NCBI RefSeq assembly: GCF_014736495.1
Contig: NZ_MDUX01000028.1
Coordinates: 1-42,789, forward strand
Direction of reading: 5' to 3'
Source: Candidatus Dactylopiibacterium carminicum
Lineage (GTDB): Bacteria; Pseudomonadota; Gammaproteobacteria; Burkholderiales; Rhodocyclaceae
DNA: 42,789 bases
Shown here: positions 1 to 9,101 of the stretch, piece by piece
Layout: every line of letters starts with the position of its first letter
How positions within the stretch are numbered: position 1 is the stretch's first letter
The notes under the pieces: model-generated
Databases searched by the model: none
Seen by the model: the letters and a program-made list of their open reading frames with translations, nothing else
What the model was told of the DNA's origin: nothing
Translations under genes and position numbers: made by a program

Positions 1-92
1 GCCCCGGCTCACATTTCGGTCGGCACGTTGGCTCAGTTTTACTTCGGCGCCGACAACTGCTGGTGGGCAGTTGCTGCTGTTCGACGTCTCGG

Positions 93-113
93 GGTACTGA
101 TCAAATCAGTACC
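93..113. repeat. Perfect 9-bp inverted repeat
   Basis: GGTACTGAT, a 3-base loop CAA, then ATCAGTACC. The arms match perfectly. It sits ten bases before the strong terminator hairpin. It could be an operator-like palindrome or a small RNA stem at the end of an upstream plus-strand transcript. No T-run follows it directly, so it is not itself a typical terminator. Confidence 0.5.
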
Positions 114-123
114 GTCCCAAAGC

Positions 124-150
124 AAAGGCCGGCAACTGCCGGCCTTTTTT
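124..150 (+). terminator. Rho-independent terminator
   Basis: A GC-rich stem (AAAGGCCGGC, loop AACT, GCCGGCCTTT) runs straight into a six-T tract on the plus strand. It would end a plus-strand transcript entering from the left of the window. In the opposite direction the T-run is interrupted, so it is probably weaker for minus-strand transcripts leaving era. Confidence 0.8.
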
Positions 151-293
151 GTTCCCTGTACTATGGCTCAATTCGCTTTAGACATACGAAAGCGGATGGG
201 CCTGAATTTATCCCCAAGTTTGCAGGGAAATTTTTTTCGCGGCGCTTCAGCTACCTTGCGGTGCCGGGCTTTTTCTTGCGGCCAGAAGGCGAC

Positions 294-1190
294 TTATCCG
301 TCGTATCCGAGCGACTTCAGCGCCCGCTCATCATCAGCCCAGCCACTTTTCACCTTCACCCAGGTTTCCAGATACACCTTGCCGTCGAAAAGCCGTTCCA
401 GCTCCACACGTGCCTCACTGGAGATCCGCTTGAGCGTGACGCCACCACGGCCGATCACGATGCCCTTGTGCCCGGCCTTGTCGACGATGATTGCAGCGAA
501 GATGCGGCGCAGGTTGCCTTCAACCTCGAATTTCTCGATCTCCACGGTCATGCCGTAAGGCAGCTCCTCCCCCAATAGACGGAACAGCTTTTCGCGCAGG
601 AATTCGGCCGCAAGGAAGCGTTCACTGCGATCAGTGATGTCATCCTCGTCGAACAGTGGCTCTCCCTCGGGCAGATAGCGACCCAGGGTAGCCAGCAGCT
701 CGGGCACATTGCTGCCACGCTCGGCGCTGACCGGCACGATCTCGGCAAACGGAAACTCGGCAGCCATCTTTTCCATGCAAGGTAACAGACGGCTTTTGTC
801 CTCTTCGAGGTCGACCTTGTTGATCACCAGCACCACCCGGCCCTCTGGTGGCAATAGTTTCAGCACCTTCTGGTCATCCGGGCCGTAACGTCCGGCCCCG
901 ATGAGGAACATCACCACATCCACCTCTTGCAGCACCTGCCCCACCGTGCGGTTCATGGTGGCATTCAGCGCATTGCGGTGACGGGTCTGGAAGCCTGGCG
1001 TGTCGACAAAGATGAACTGGCAACGATTCTCGGTCAGCACGCCAGTGATGCGGTGACGCGTGGTCTGCGCCTTGCGCGAGACGATGCTGACCTTCTGCCC
1101 CACCAGCCGGTTGAGCAGCGTGGATTTGCCGACGTTCGGCCGCCCGACGATGGCAACCATGCCCGTGCGGAATGCTTGTTCTTCACTCAT
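294..1190 (-). CDS. era: GTPase Era
   Basis: Ras-like GTPase that binds the 3' end of 16S rRNA and helps assemble the 30S subunit. The 298-aa length is normal. The P-loop GRPNVGKS lies near residues 16–23, followed by the G3 motif DTPG and the G4 motif NKVD. A C-terminal KH domain carries the GxxG-type loop in GIVIGRGG. I chose the ATG that overlaps the rnc stop as ATGA, because the reading frame upstream of it is the other-frame shadow of rnc. The overlap implies translational coupling with RNase III, the usual rnc–era arrangement. Nothing is missing from the protein. Confidence 0.97.
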   Translation of the reverse strand: MSEEQAFRTGMVAIVGRPNVGKSTLLNRLVGQKVSIVSRKAQTTRHRITGVLTENRCQFIFVDTPGFQTRHRNALNATMNRTVGQVLQEVDVVMFLIGAGRYGPDDQKVLKLLPPEGRVVLVINKVDLEEDKSRLLPCMEKMAAEFPFAEIVPVSAERGSNVPELLATLGRYLPEGEPLFDEDDITDRSERFLAAEFLREKLFRLLGEELPYGMTVEIEKFEVEGNLRRIFAAIIVDKAGHKGIVIGRGGVTLKRISSEARVELERLFDGKVYLETWVKVKSGWADDERALKSLGYDG

Positions 1191-1867
1191 GCCTTGATCT
1201 CTGCAAGGACCGCTGCCGCGGCCTGTTGTTCGGCAATGCGCCGGCTGCTTCCGCGGCCTGTGCTGCGGAGGGAAAGCGCCTCGACCACACAAGCCACCTC
1301 GAACTCCTGCGCATGCGCTGCGCCATGCGTCGCGCACAGTTCATAACGTGGCAAGGGCAGGCGGCGCCCCTGAAGCTCTTCCTGCAAGGCAGTCTTGGGA
1401 TCCTTGAGGCTGTCCAGACTGGCCGCGGCAAGCGCCGTGGCAAGCAGACGCTCGATCGTCCGGCGAGCGGGTTCGAAACCACCGTCACGATAGATGGCGC
1501 CGAAAATGGCCTCCACGGCATCTGCGAGCATTGAGGGGCGCTGCTGACCACCGTTACGTACTTCGCCCTCACCCAGGAGCAGGTATTCACCCAGGCTCAA
1601 CTCCAGCGCAACGCCATGCAGACTGTCCTGACAGACCAAGCGAGCGCGCAGACGGGAAAGTTCGCCCTCCCTGGCCTGCGGGAAGCGCTCGAACAACGCC
1701 ATCGCTATGACCATGTTGAGCAGGCTATCGCCCAGAAATTCCAAGCGTTCGTTGTGGTCGGCAGCATAGCTGCGGTGAGTGAGCGCCTGCCGCAGCAGCG
1801 CTGGCGTTGCAAATCGATAGGCCAGTGCTTGCTCTAGAGCCTCGGTCCTGGAAACAGCCTGACTCAC
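1187..1867 (-). CDS. rnc: Ribonuclease III
   Basis: Double-strand-specific endoribonuclease that processes rRNA precursors and structured mRNAs. The 226-aa protein has the signature [10 protein letters not shown] at about residues 39–48, which carries metal-binding acidic residues, and a second acidic cluster in [13 protein letters not shown]-terminal dsRNA-binding domain starts near residue 155 ([12 protein letters not shown]). The start codon is GTG and overlaps the stop of the upstream DUF4845 gene as GTGA; its own stop overlaps the era start. lepB, the DUF4845 gene, rnc and era therefore look like one transcription unit. Confidence 0.97.
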   Translation of the reverse strand: MSQAVSRTEALEQALAYRFATPALLRQALTHRSYAADHNERLEFLGDSLLNMVIAMALFERFPQAREGELSRLRARLVCQDSLHGVALELSLGEYLLLGEGEVRNGGQQRPSMLADAVEAIFGAIYRDGGFEPARRTIERLLATALAAASLDSLKDPKTALQEELQGRRLPLPRYELCATHGAAHAQEFEVACVVEALSLRSTGRGSSRRIAEQQAAAAVLAEIKA

Positions 1868-2214
1868 TCGGAAACCACGTGAAAATCGAAATACAATCCG
1901 GCATTGCCGAACAAGGGCACCTCGCGCCGATAGCTGGTCTCCAGGATCACTCGGCCGCCTTCCTTGGTCACGAGAATCGAATCCTTGTCCACCGAAGTGA
2001 TGTCGTTGGCGTAGGCGTACTTCCAGAATTCATTGCGGAAGGTCGCCGGCGGCAGGGAGGGATCCAGTGCAGTGGTAACTCCGGCAAAAGCCTTCTTGAC
2101 GCCAAAATACTCGGAATACACCGGCACCAGCTTGAAGGCCAGGATCAGCAGGCTCATCAGCACGACGCCGACAATGAGTGTGGAAATCAGCGAGAGACCT
2201 CGTTGGCTGTGCAT
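1864..2214 (-). CDS. DUF4845 family membrane protein
   Basis: A 116-aa protein with one N-terminal transmembrane helix (about residues 9–31, LSLISTLIVGVVLMSLLIL) and a small extracytoplasmic domain. It matches the DUF4845 family, which is found between lepB and rnc in many beta- and gammaproteobacteria; its function is unknown. The N-terminus resembles a pilin-like leader, but I see no clear prepilin peptidase site. The ATG chosen has a good upstream GGGAGG ribosome-binding site. It lies 17 bases after lepB and overlaps rnc by 4 bases. Confidence 0.85.
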   Translation of the reverse strand: MHSQRGLSLISTLIVGVVLMSLLILAFKLVPVYSEYFGVKKAFAGVTTALDPSLPPATFRNEFWKYAYANDITSVDKDSILVTKEGGRVILETSYRREVPLFGNAGLYFDFHVVSE

Positions 2215-2231
2215 GGTGCCACCCTCCCGAA

Positions 2232-3050
2232 TCAATTGAAACGACCGATACGGCTGAAGCTTATCCCAGCCGGCGGAATCATGCTGTCCGCGTGGCACCA
2301 GATAAAGAACGCACGTCCGACGATGTTCTGATCCGGCACGAAACCCCAGACGCGCGAATCGGCACTGGCGTCACGGTTATCCCCCATCACGAAGTAATGC
2401 CCTTCCGGCACGGTACAGCTGACGCCGCTGCCACTGTAATTGCAATTGCCGGAGTAGGCATGGCGCAACAGCTGGTATTCCGGAATGAAGGCCTGGGCAT
2501 CGCGATGGTTGAGCACCGAATGTGGCTTGTCGCCGATCTGTTCCTCGAAGCGCTGGAAGACATCCAGCGTATTCGGGATCAAGTAATCCGCTTCCTGCTT
2601 CACGGGCACCACCTGACCATTGATGGTCAGACGCTTGTTGATGTACTCGACGCGATCTCCGGGCAGGCCGATCACGCGCTTGATGTAATCCTGCGACGGG
2701 TCGAGAGGATAGCGGAACACCATCACGTCACCACGCTGCGGCTGACCGACCTCAATCACCTTCTTGTTCAGCACCGGCAGGCGCACGCCGTAGGCGTACT
2801 TGTTCACCAGGATGAAATCGCCGACCTGCAGGGTCGGATACATTGAGCCCGACGGGATGCGGAAAGGCTCGATCCAGAAGGAACGCAGCATGAAGATGGG
2901 CAGGATCACCGGGAAGAAACTCGCCCCGTACTCCACCCACCAGGGGTCCGGCGTTCCCTTGGTACGGCGCTTGCGCGCCTTGAATACATCGTAGAACCAC
3001 AGCACACCGCTGAGCACGCTGAGGACGAACAGGATCAGGGCAAAATCCAC
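2232..3050 (-). CDS. lepB: Signal peptidase I
   Basis: Membrane-bound type I signal peptidase that removes leader peptides from secreted proteins. The 272-aa protein has an N-terminal transmembrane helix, a short basic cytoplasmic loop (KARKRR), a second helix near residues 45–57, and then the periplasmic catalytic domain. The nucleophile is the second serine of PSGSMYPT (about S69) and the general base is the lysine of DYIKRVIGLPGD (about K124). The box MGDNRDASADSR is also present. The start is GTG with GGAGA upstream. It lies 21 bases after lepA, the usual lepA–lepB pair. Confidence 0.97.
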   Translation of the reverse strand: MDFALILFVLSVLSGVLWFYDVFKARKRRTKGTPDPWWVEYGASFFPVILPIFMLRSFWIEPFRIPSGSMYPTLQVGDFILVNKYAYGVRLPVLNKKVIEVGQPQRGDVMVFRYPLDPSQDYIKRVIGLPGDRVEYINKRLTINGQVVPVKQEADYLIPNTLDVFQRFEEQIGDKPHSVLNHRDAQAFIPEYQLLRHAYSGNCNYSGSGVSCTVPEGHYFVMGDNRDASADSRVWGFVPDQNIVGRAFFIWCHADSMIPPAGISFSRIGRFN

Positions 3051-3071
3051 TTGGGCTTCTCCATTCCCGGG

Positions 3072-4865
3072 TTATTTGTCGTCGGTGCGAAGCACCGCAA
3101 GGAAGGCTTCCTGGGGGATTTCCACATTCCCCACCATCTTCATGCGCTTCTTGCCTTCCTTCTGCTTCTCCAACAGCTTCTTCTTGCGCGTGATGTCACC
3201 ACCGTAACACTTAGCCAGCACGTTCTTGCGCAATGCCTTGATGGTTTCGCGCGCAATGATGTGCGCACCAATGGCTGCCTGCACCGGAACGTCGAACATC
3301 TGGCGTGGAATCAATCCGCGCAGCTTCTCCGCAAGTTCACGACCACGATACTGGGCGCTGGCACGGTGCACGATCACCGACAGCGCATCGACCTTCTCGC
3401 TGGAAACCAGCACATCGAGCTTGACCACGTCGGCGGCCCGATATTCCTTGAAGTCGTAGTCCAGCGAGGCGTAACCACGCGAGACGGACTTCAGGCGGTC
3501 GAAGAAATCCATAACGACCTCGGCCATCGGCATGTCATACACCAGCTTCACCTGACGGCCGTGGTAGTGCATGTCTACCTGGCTGCCACGCTTCTGGTTG
3601 CACAGCGTCATCACCGGCCCCAGGTAGTCCTGCGGTACGAAGATCGTCGCCGTGATCATCGGCTCCCGGATTTCCTGATACTTGGAAACCTCGGGCAACT
3701 TGGCCGGGTTCTCCACCTTGATCACCGAGCCATCGTTGAGCACCACCTCATAAACCACCGTCGGTGCCGTGGTGATGAGATCCATGTCGAACTCGCGCTC
3801 CAGGCGCTCCTGCACGATCTCCATGTGCAGCAGACCAAGAAAACCGCAGCGGAAACCGAAGCCCAGAGCCTGGGAAACTTCCGGCTCGTACTGCAGCGAA
3901 GCATCGTTGAGTTTGAGTTTTTCAAGCGAGTCGCGCAACTGGTCGTACTCGCTGGATTCAACCGGATACAGGCCGGCAAAGACCTGCGGCTTGATCTCTT
4001 TGAAGCCCTCCAGCGGCTGGGTCGCCGGGCTGGAAGCGAGCGTGATGGTGTCACCTACCTTGGCCGAGCCCAATTCCTTGATACCGGCGATCACGAAACC
4101 CACCTCACCCGCCCGCAACGCATCGCGCTGCACGGACTTCGGGCTGAACACACCAACCTGTTCGCACAGATGCTGCGCACCGGTGCTCATGAACAACAGT
4201 TTGTCCTTGGGACGCATCTCCCCGTCGACGACACGCACCAGCATTACCACACCGACATAGTTGTCGAACCAGGAATCGATGATCAGCGCTTTCAACGGCC
4301 CGGTCGGATTGCCACGCGGAGCCGGCACCTTGGCGACGATCATCTCCAGAATGTCTTCGACCCCCATTCCGGTCTTCGCCGAGCACGGGATCGCCTCGGT
4401 GGCATCGATGCCGATCACATCCTCGACTTCCTGCCGCGCACCATCCGGATCCGCCGAGGGCAGGTCCATCTTGTTGAGTACGGGCAGCACTTCCACACCC
4501 AGCTCGATCGCCGTATAGCAGTTGGCCACCGTCTGCGCCTCCACGCCCTGGGTGGCATCCACCACCAGCAGCGCGCCTTCGCAAGCGGACAAGGAGCGAC
4601 TGACCTCATAGGAAAAGTCGACGTGCCCCGGTGTGTCAATCAGGTTCAGGTTGTAGACCTGCCCATCCCTGGCCCGGTAACTCAATGCCGCAGTCTGTGC
4701 CTTGATGGTGATGCCGCGCTCGCGCTCCAGATCCATGGAGTCGAGCACCTGCTCTTCCATCTCACGGTCGGACAGCCCACCGCAGATCTGGATGAGACGG
4801 TCCGCGAGCGTGGACTTGCCATGGTCAATGTGGGCGATGATCGAGAAATTGCGAATGTGCTGCAT
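3072..4865 (-). CDS. lepA: Elongation factor 4 (LepA)
   Basis: Ribosome-associated translational GTPase. The 597-aa length is typical. The P-loop AHIDHGKS sits at about residues 11–18, the switch/G2 region has ERERGITI, G3 is DTPGH and G4 is NKMD. The C-terminus carries the LepA-specific domain with [24 protein letters not shown] basic sequence. It is the first gene of the lepA–lepB–DUF4845–rnc–era run, about 100 bases after mucD, so it may share the envelope-stress operon's read-through or have its own promoter. A 612-aa open frame on the opposite strand is only an antisense shadow. Confidence 0.98.
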   Translation of the reverse strand: MQHIRNFSIIAHIDHGKSTLADRLIQICGGLSDREMEEQVLDSMDLERERGITIKAQTAALSYRARDGQVYNLNLIDTPGHVDFSYEVSRSLSACEGALLVVDATQGVEAQTVANCYTAIELGVEVLPVLNKMDLPSADPDGARQEVEDVIGIDATEAIPCSAKTGMGVEDILEMIVAKVPAPRGNPTGPLKALIIDSWFDNYVGVVMLVRVVDGEMRPKDKLLFMSTGAQHLCEQVGVFSPKSVQRDALRAGEVGFVIAGIKELGSAKVGDTITLASSPATQPLEGFKEIKPQVFAGLYPVESSEYDQLRDSLEKLKLNDASLQYEPEVSQALGFGFRCGFLGLLHMEIVQERLEREFDMDLITTAPTVVYEVVLNDGSVIKVENPAKLPEVSKYQEIREPMITATIFVPQDYLGPVMTLCNQKRGSQVDMHYHGRQVKLVYDMPMAEVVMDFFDRLKSVSRGYASLDYDFKEYRAADVVKLDVLVSSEKVDALSVIVHRASAQYRGRELAEKLRGLIPRQMFDVPVQAAIGAHIIARETIKALRKNVLAKCYGGDITRKKKLLEKQKEGKKRMKMVGNVEIPQEAFLAVLRTDDK

Positions 4866-4968
4866 GCCTTGGGCCGGATTGCGGGTTGAATGCGGAGGGC
4901 GTTGCGCCCTGTGCTAAAACGCTGAAAAAGCGGGCGATTATAGCCGATACGAAGCGCCTCGCCGACGC

Positions 4969-6381
4969 TCAATGTGCAGGCAAGCGCAGGGCAACAAAAC
5001 TCTGGCTGGGGCCACGACGCACGCGCAACCCGAGGGCGCCTCCCTTGGGCACGTCGGCCAGCAACTGATCGAACTGCCTGGGTGACACCACAGCATGCGA
5101 GCGGCCACGAATCACCAGATCGACAACCGCGTCCCCCGCCTTCAGCTCGGCACGCGCAGCAGCACCCGCCACCCGCGTAATCACAACGCCGCCAGCAGGT
5201 AGCTCCAGCGTCTGACGCTGCTCGCGCGTGGGCTCGGCCAGTAACAACCCCAGTCGGTTGGCTCCGGGAGGCAACTTGTCCGACCGCTGGACAACAGCTT
5301 TCTGTTCGTCGGGAAAACTCGTCACCTCCAGTACGGCAGACTGCATGCGCCCATCCCGCCAATACTCCAGGTGCGAACGGGTTCCCGGCCGCGTTGCGCT
5401 CACCACCCGGGGCAGCTCGACAGAACTCTCGATCCGGCGTCCATTGAAGGCCAACAGCACATCACCGACCAGAATGCCGGCCCGTGCCGCGGGACCGCCC
5501 GCCTCCACTTCACTGACCAGTGCCCCACGCGCGGCGGGCAACGCGAAGCTCTCCGCCAGATCCTGCGTGACCTCCTGGATCAGCACACCGATACGGCCGC
5601 GATTGACCTTACCGCTTTCGCGCAGTTGGGCTTGCACATCCATCGCCACGTCAATGGGAATGGAAAAAGACATCCCCATGAATCCGCCGGTACGGCTGTA
5701 TATCTGCGAGTTGATACCGACGACTTCGCCGGCGAGATTGAACAGCGGCCCTCCCGAATTGCCCGGGTTGATGGCCACGTCGGTCTGGATGAAGGGCACC
5801 AAAGACTCATCCGGCAGTGCACGCCCCTTGGCGCTGACGATGCCGGCCGTCACCGAACTTTCAAAGCCGAAGGGGGAACCGATCGCAAGCACCCAGTCAC
5901 CCACACGCAGTCGCGCCGGATCTCCCAGACGCGCAACGGGGAGACGCTCCGCATCCACCTTCAACAAGGCCACATCGCTGCGCGTATCCGCGCCCACCAG
6001 CCGGGCCAGATATTCGCGTTTGTCCGCCAGACGCACCAGGATCTCGGTCGCATCCTCCACAACATGTGCATTGGTCAAGATGTAACCATCCGGTGCAATC
6101 ACGAAGCCCGATCCTACGGAGCGACCATCGTCTTCGACACCCTCGCCATCATCGGTATCCGGTCTGGAAGGCAACAGCTTGCGTAACCAGGAAGGCAGAT
6201 CGGGTTTGGCCTCGGGTTGTAGGAAAGGCGCTGAAGTCTGCGCCGGAGCACGCACGGCACTGATGTTGACAACCACGCCAGCCTGTGCTGCCGCCAGCGT
6301 CGCGAATTCAGGAAGATTCCGCGCAGACGCGGACATCGTGCCGCCCAGCAGGCAGCAACACAGCAACAGGACGCGCAGCAT
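4969..6381 (-). CDS. mucD: Periplasmic serine protease, DegP/MucD family
   Basis: HtrA-type protease/chaperone that degrades misfolded envelope proteins. The 470-aa protein starts with a signal peptide (LRVLLLCCCLLGGTMSASA). The trypsin-like domain shows the catalytic His in TNAHVV, Asp in RSDVALLKV and Ser in NPGNSGGPLF. Two PDZ domains follow (the first begins near GRIGVLIQEV). I chose the ATG that shares its A with the rseC stop (TGATG). Position as the last gene of the rpoE–rseA–rseB–rseC set matches algU–mucA–mucB–mucC–mucD of Pseudomonas, so it is a likely sigma-E target. Confidence 0.95.
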   Translation of the reverse strand: MLRVLLLCCCLLGGTMSASARNLPEFATLAAAQAGVVVNISAVRAPAQTSAPFLQPEAKPDLPSWLRKLLPSRPDTDDGEGVEDDGRSVGSGFVIAPDGYILTNAHVVEDATEILVRLADKREYLARLVGADTRSDVALLKVDAERLPVARLGDPARLRVGDWVLAIGSPFGFESSVTAGIVSAKGRALPDESLVPFIQTDVAINPGNSGGPLFNLAGEVVGINSQIYSRTGGFMGMSFSIPIDVAMDVQAQLRESGKVNRGRIGVLIQEVTQDLAESFALPAARGALVSEVEAGGPAARAGILVGDVLLAFNGRRIESSVELPRVVSATRPGTRSHLEYWRDGRMQSAVLEVTSFPDEQKAVVQRSDKLPPGANRLGLLLAEPTREQRQTLELPAGGVVITRVAGAAARAELKAGDAVVDLVIRGRSHAVVSPRQFDQLLADVPKGGALGLRVRRGPSQSFVALRLPAH

Positions 6382-6791
6382 CAGGAGATCACTTGTGCGA
6401 TACAGGGGCGCGCCAGACGCAGCCACCCCATATGACGGGCCAATCGCAAGCCTAGCAGACTCAGTACCAGACCGGCCAGCGCAACCATGGCCACGACAGG
6501 ATCCGGCCAGCCGGACAAAGTGGCTCCGCCGGCCGCCAGCAGCAGCACCAGCAAAGGGGTCGCGTACGCCAACAGAGCCGCACGTGCTGCCTGCCCTTCC
6601 GGCAGATCGACGAGCACCCGCTGGCCTGCGCGGGCACGAGCCGGGTTATCCAGCCAATATTCACTGCAGCCGCCTTCGCTACCGCCACCGCAACCACCCG
6701 GTTCAGTGCAGCGCCCGCAGCCACCCTGGCGACGGACCTGTACCACGGCCTGCGCGGCCTCGACCCTGACGACAACCCCTTCCACCCGCAC
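6381..6791 (-). CDS. rseC: RseC/MucC family SoxR-reducing protein
   Basis: A 136-aa inner-membrane protein of the RseC/MucC family. The N-terminal part has a cysteine cluster (four Cys in CGRCTEPGGCGGGSEGGC, about residues 25–42). Two transmembrane helices follow (about residues 72–90 and 96–114), then a short basic tail. Family members are linked to sigma-E regulation and to reduction of SoxR; the exact role is not settled. The start is GTG with GGAG upstream, 12 bases after rseB; a second GTG two codons later is possible. Confidence 0.88.
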   Translation of the reverse strand: MRVEGVVVRVEAAQAVVQVRRQGGCGRCTEPGGCGGGSEGGCSEYWLDNPARARAGQRVLVDLPEGQAARAALLAYATPLLVLLLAAGGATLSGWPDPVVAMVALAGLVLSLLGLRLARHMGWLRLARPCIAQVIS

Positions 6792-6803
6792 CCCGGTCTC
6801 CGC

Positions 6804-7772
6804 TTACGGCTTGCGCCGTTCGACACCGTAGGCAACTAGGCGCAAGGCTGCTTCAGGCACCTCGCCCATTACCGTGATCACGTAGTCGCCGCTGGCACGA
6901 CGATAGATACTGGTCGATCCGGCATGCAGGGTGCTGTCCTGCAGTACCAGCGGCGAATTGCCCATTGCTCGCTCAACGAACACGGACAGGTTTACCAGGC
7001 CATCCGAGAAGACGGCATGTACCGCCTGCACGCCGTCACGACGGACCACGCGTTTGACCAAGGAAACCTCCCGGAAGCCTGCAGGCAGGGCCTTGAAAGT
7101 CCAAGGCACATCCTCGGGGCGCAATTCCTCACCACGCGCATCCACCACACGCCAGTCAGCCGACTGTGTCGTACGCGTACGCAGGAGGTCGGCGTCGATG
7201 TTGCCGCCGGGGCGAATTTCGGTGAAGGTAAATTGCTCCACCATGCTACTATGGGGCCCTTGCATGCGGGCCTTGAGCAGCAGACCACTGGCTATATCGA
7301 TCCACAGGGTATGGCCATAACGCAGCTCATCCCGAGGTTCAAGCTCCAGCACCTTGGCCTTGCGTCCCGCCACGCGCCCTGCCCCCAGTTCACGGATCTG
7401 ATAATGCTCGCGCAACTGACTCGGGTTGATACTCAGGCGACCAGGCTGGCGCCCGAAGGGAACTCGGTCCAACACCAGTACCTTGTCTTCGGGCAGATAG
7501 CAGTGGACGTCCTCATTGTGGCGCACGACCTCGCGTGGCGCACCATCCAGAGTCTCCAGACGCTCGCGTTCGCCGGAAGCATCGACCAACCGCGCAATGC
7601 GGGAAGTTTCTGACCGCCCCTGGCTCTGATAGACGAACACGCCTTCGAAGTTCAGGCTGCGCGAAGCTTGGTTCATCTTCTGCAACCACTGCTCGACTTC
7701 ATATCCTGCCAGCGCCTGTGTTGAGGACAGGCCGGCCAGCAGGCTCAGCATACCTGCACACAAAAACTTCAT
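6804..7772 (-). CDS. rseB: Sigma-E regulatory protein RseB/MucB
   Basis: Periplasmic co-regulator that binds the anti-sigma factor RseA and protects it from proteolysis until envelope stress occurs. The 322-aa protein has a signal peptide (KFLCAGMLSLLAGLSSTQALA) and the two-domain MucB/RseB fold: an LolA-like N-terminal part (NFEGVFVYQSQG) and a C-terminal part ending in the conserved YRRASGDYVITVMGEVP segment. The start overlaps the rseA stop as TGATG, consistent with translational coupling. Confidence 0.94.
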   Translation of the reverse strand: MKFLCAGMLSLLAGLSSTQALAGYEVEQWLQKMNQASRSLNFEGVFVYQSQGRSETSRIARLVDASGERERLETLDGAPREVVRHNEDVHCYLPEDKVLVLDRVPFGRQPGRLSINPSQLREHYQIRELGAGRVAGRKAKVLELEPRDELRYGHTLWIDIASGLLLKARMQGPHSSMVEQFTFTEIRPGGNIDADLLRTRTTQSADWRVVDARGEELRPEDVPWTFKALPAGFREVSLVKRVVRRDGVQAVHAVFSDGLVNLSVFVERAMGNSPLVLQDSTLHAGSTSIYRRASGDYVITVMGEVPEAALRLVAYGVERRKP

Positions 7773-8299
7773 CAGCGCGTACCCATCCGTTCGTCACTGA
7801 CCGTACGGATCGATGCCGCCACGCCGACTGGCGAACCCATCACCGACGCGCGATGCGCCATGAGATAGGCGCGATCATCGATGTCCTGATCGGACACCGG
7901 AACGATCTCAGCAACACCGGGCGCAGTGACAGGCTGTACCGCAACCGTAGCCATGCCAGCGTCGACCGACGCGGCAGGCCAAAGACTCAGCCCCATCCAG
8001 ACTGCCATCACGACCCCGGAAACTGCTGCAGCCATCGCATACCAGGGCGGATGCCGGAATCGCGGCTTCGCAGCGACGGGCGCAAGTACCGTAGGCTCCT
8101 GCTCCAGCCCAACCATGACCCGCGCAGTGAAGTCTTCGCCGAGGCAAGGCTGAGCCTCTTCGCGCAATGCATCGCCGATCAGCCAGTAGGTGCTGCAGCA
8201 AGCCCGCTGCGCAGCATCCCGTGGAACACTTGCCACCAAACGTTCTGCCTCTTGTGGAGCCAGTTCGCCATCGATCCAGCCAGATATCTGCTCTTTCAT
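7772..8299 (-). CDS. rseA: Anti-sigma-E factor RseA/MucA
   Basis: Single-pass membrane anti-sigma factor. The 175-aa protein has an N-terminal cytoplasmic RseA domain (KEQISGWIDGELAPQEAERL) that binds RpoE, a transmembrane helix at about residues 86–106 (YAMAAAVSGVVMAVWMGLSL), and a periplasmic tail that would contact RseB. Regulated proteolysis of this protein releases RpoE. The chosen ATG lies one base after the rpoE stop and has AAAGGTGG upstream; earlier in-frame codons lie inside rpoE. Confidence 0.93.
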   Translation of the reverse strand: MKEQISGWIDGELAPQEAERLVASVPRDAAQRACCSTYWLIGDALREEAQPCLGEDFTARVMVGLEQEPTVLAPVAAKPRFRHPPWYAMAAAVSGVVMAVWMGLSLWPAASVDAGMATVAVQPVTAPGVAEIVPVSDQDIDDRAYLMAHRASVMGSPVGVAASIRTVSDERMGTR

Positions 8300-8300
8300 C

Positions 8301-8900
8301 TCACCACCTTTTATCGGGCGCCACGTCCAGCAAGGGCCGCAAACGCTCGGAAATCGCCTCACGCGCCCGGAAAATCCGCGACCGCACGGTTCCTATCGGA
8401 CAATCCATCACGGTCGCAATCTCTTCGTAACTCAATCCCTCGATCTCGCGCAGCGTGATCGCCGTACGCAGATCGTCGGGCAGGTCTGCCAGTGCCAGCT
8501 CCACGGTCTGGCCGATCTGCTTGGTGTGCAGCAGGCGCTCGGGGGTATCTGCATCTCGCAGCAGGTCGCCCTCGGCATACTGTTCAGCATCATCCAGCTC
8601 GATCTCCGTACTCGTGGGCGCACGGCGCCCCTTGGAAACAATGTAGTTCTTCGCGGTGTTGATCCCGATCCGGTAGAGCCAGGTGTAGAAGGCACTTTCA
8701 CCCCTGAAAGAGGACAGCGCCCGGTAGGCCTTGATGAAGGCTTCCTGGGTCACATCCTCGACCTCTGCCGGATCACGAATCATCCGTGACAGCAACCGTC
8801 CCAGCTTGCGCTGATACTTGCTCACAAGCAGGCCAAAGGCCTGCTTGTCGCCGCGCTGCACTCGCTCGACCAGTTGCTGATCAATCTCTCTGTCACTCAT
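8301..8900 (-). CDS. rpoE: RNA polymerase sigma factor RpoE (AlgU/SigE)
   Basis: Extracytoplasmic-function sigma factor of 199 aa. Region 2 contains the core-binding and –10 recognition segment (EDVTQEAFIKAYRAL … YTWLYRIGINTAKNY), and region 4 ends with the helix-turn-helix (LSYEEIATVMDCPIGTVRSRI). It heads the stress operon rpoE–rseA–rseB–rseC–mucD. A promoter resembling the sigma-E consensus lies about 80–100 bases upstream, so the gene is probably autoregulated. Confidence 0.97.
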   Translation of the reverse strand: MSDREIDQQLVERVQRGDKQAFGLLVSKYQRKLGRLLSRMIRDPAEVEDVTQEAFIKAYRALSSFRGESAFYTWLYRIGINTAKNYIVSKGRRAPTSTEIELDDAEQYAEGDLLRDADTPERLLHTKQIGQTVELALADLPDDLRTAITLREIEGLSYEEIATVMDCPIGTVRSRIFRAREAISERLRPLLDVAPDKRW

Positions 8901-8975
8901 CGGCTTCGGTTAAAAGTCATTCACTCGGGAGCGGATGCGCGAGTATAGCCGAAGCGTCCGGGTGTTCCTGCCCGC

Positions 8976-9003
8976 TCTGACTGAGGGAGTCCGGGTAAAG
9001 TTC
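8976..9003 (-). promoter_or_regulatory. Candidate sigma-E promoter of rpoE
   Basis: On the minus strand GAACTT (positions 9003–8998) is followed after 17 bases by TCAGA (8980–8976). The known sigma-E consensus is GAACTT, 16–17 bases, TCTGA, so only one core base differs. It points at rpoE, 76 bases ahead of its start codon. This is the autoregulatory arrangement known for rpoE operons. It lies upstream of nadB on the other strand, so it does not serve nadB. Confidence 0.7.
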
Positions 9004-9101
9004 AGCCGGACATGCGCAGGATTTGCGCAACAACAACTGGAGTCGTTCCGCCAACAGGAATAGGATTACGCCCTCATTCAGAAGCTCCCTGGAGTCCCCG
9101 C

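Larger units (their letters stand above)
1..293. other. Left-edge stretch with no recognised gene
   Basis: I see no convincing coding region between the window edge and the end of era. All open frames crossing it lack a recognisable domain. It holds a 9-bp perfect inverted repeat, a rho-independent terminator on the plus strand and a T-rich patch near 230. In many betaproteobacteria recO directly follows era; no recO begins here, so either the local order differs or recO lies elsewhere. A tail of a plus-strand gene ending at a TGA near 99–101 is possible but not supported by any motif. Confidence 0.4.

Noticed and set aside
3051..4889. A 612-aa open frame on the plus strand
   Set aside because: It is exactly antisense to lepA, His/Arg/Gln-rich without any domain, and results from GC-biased codon positions.
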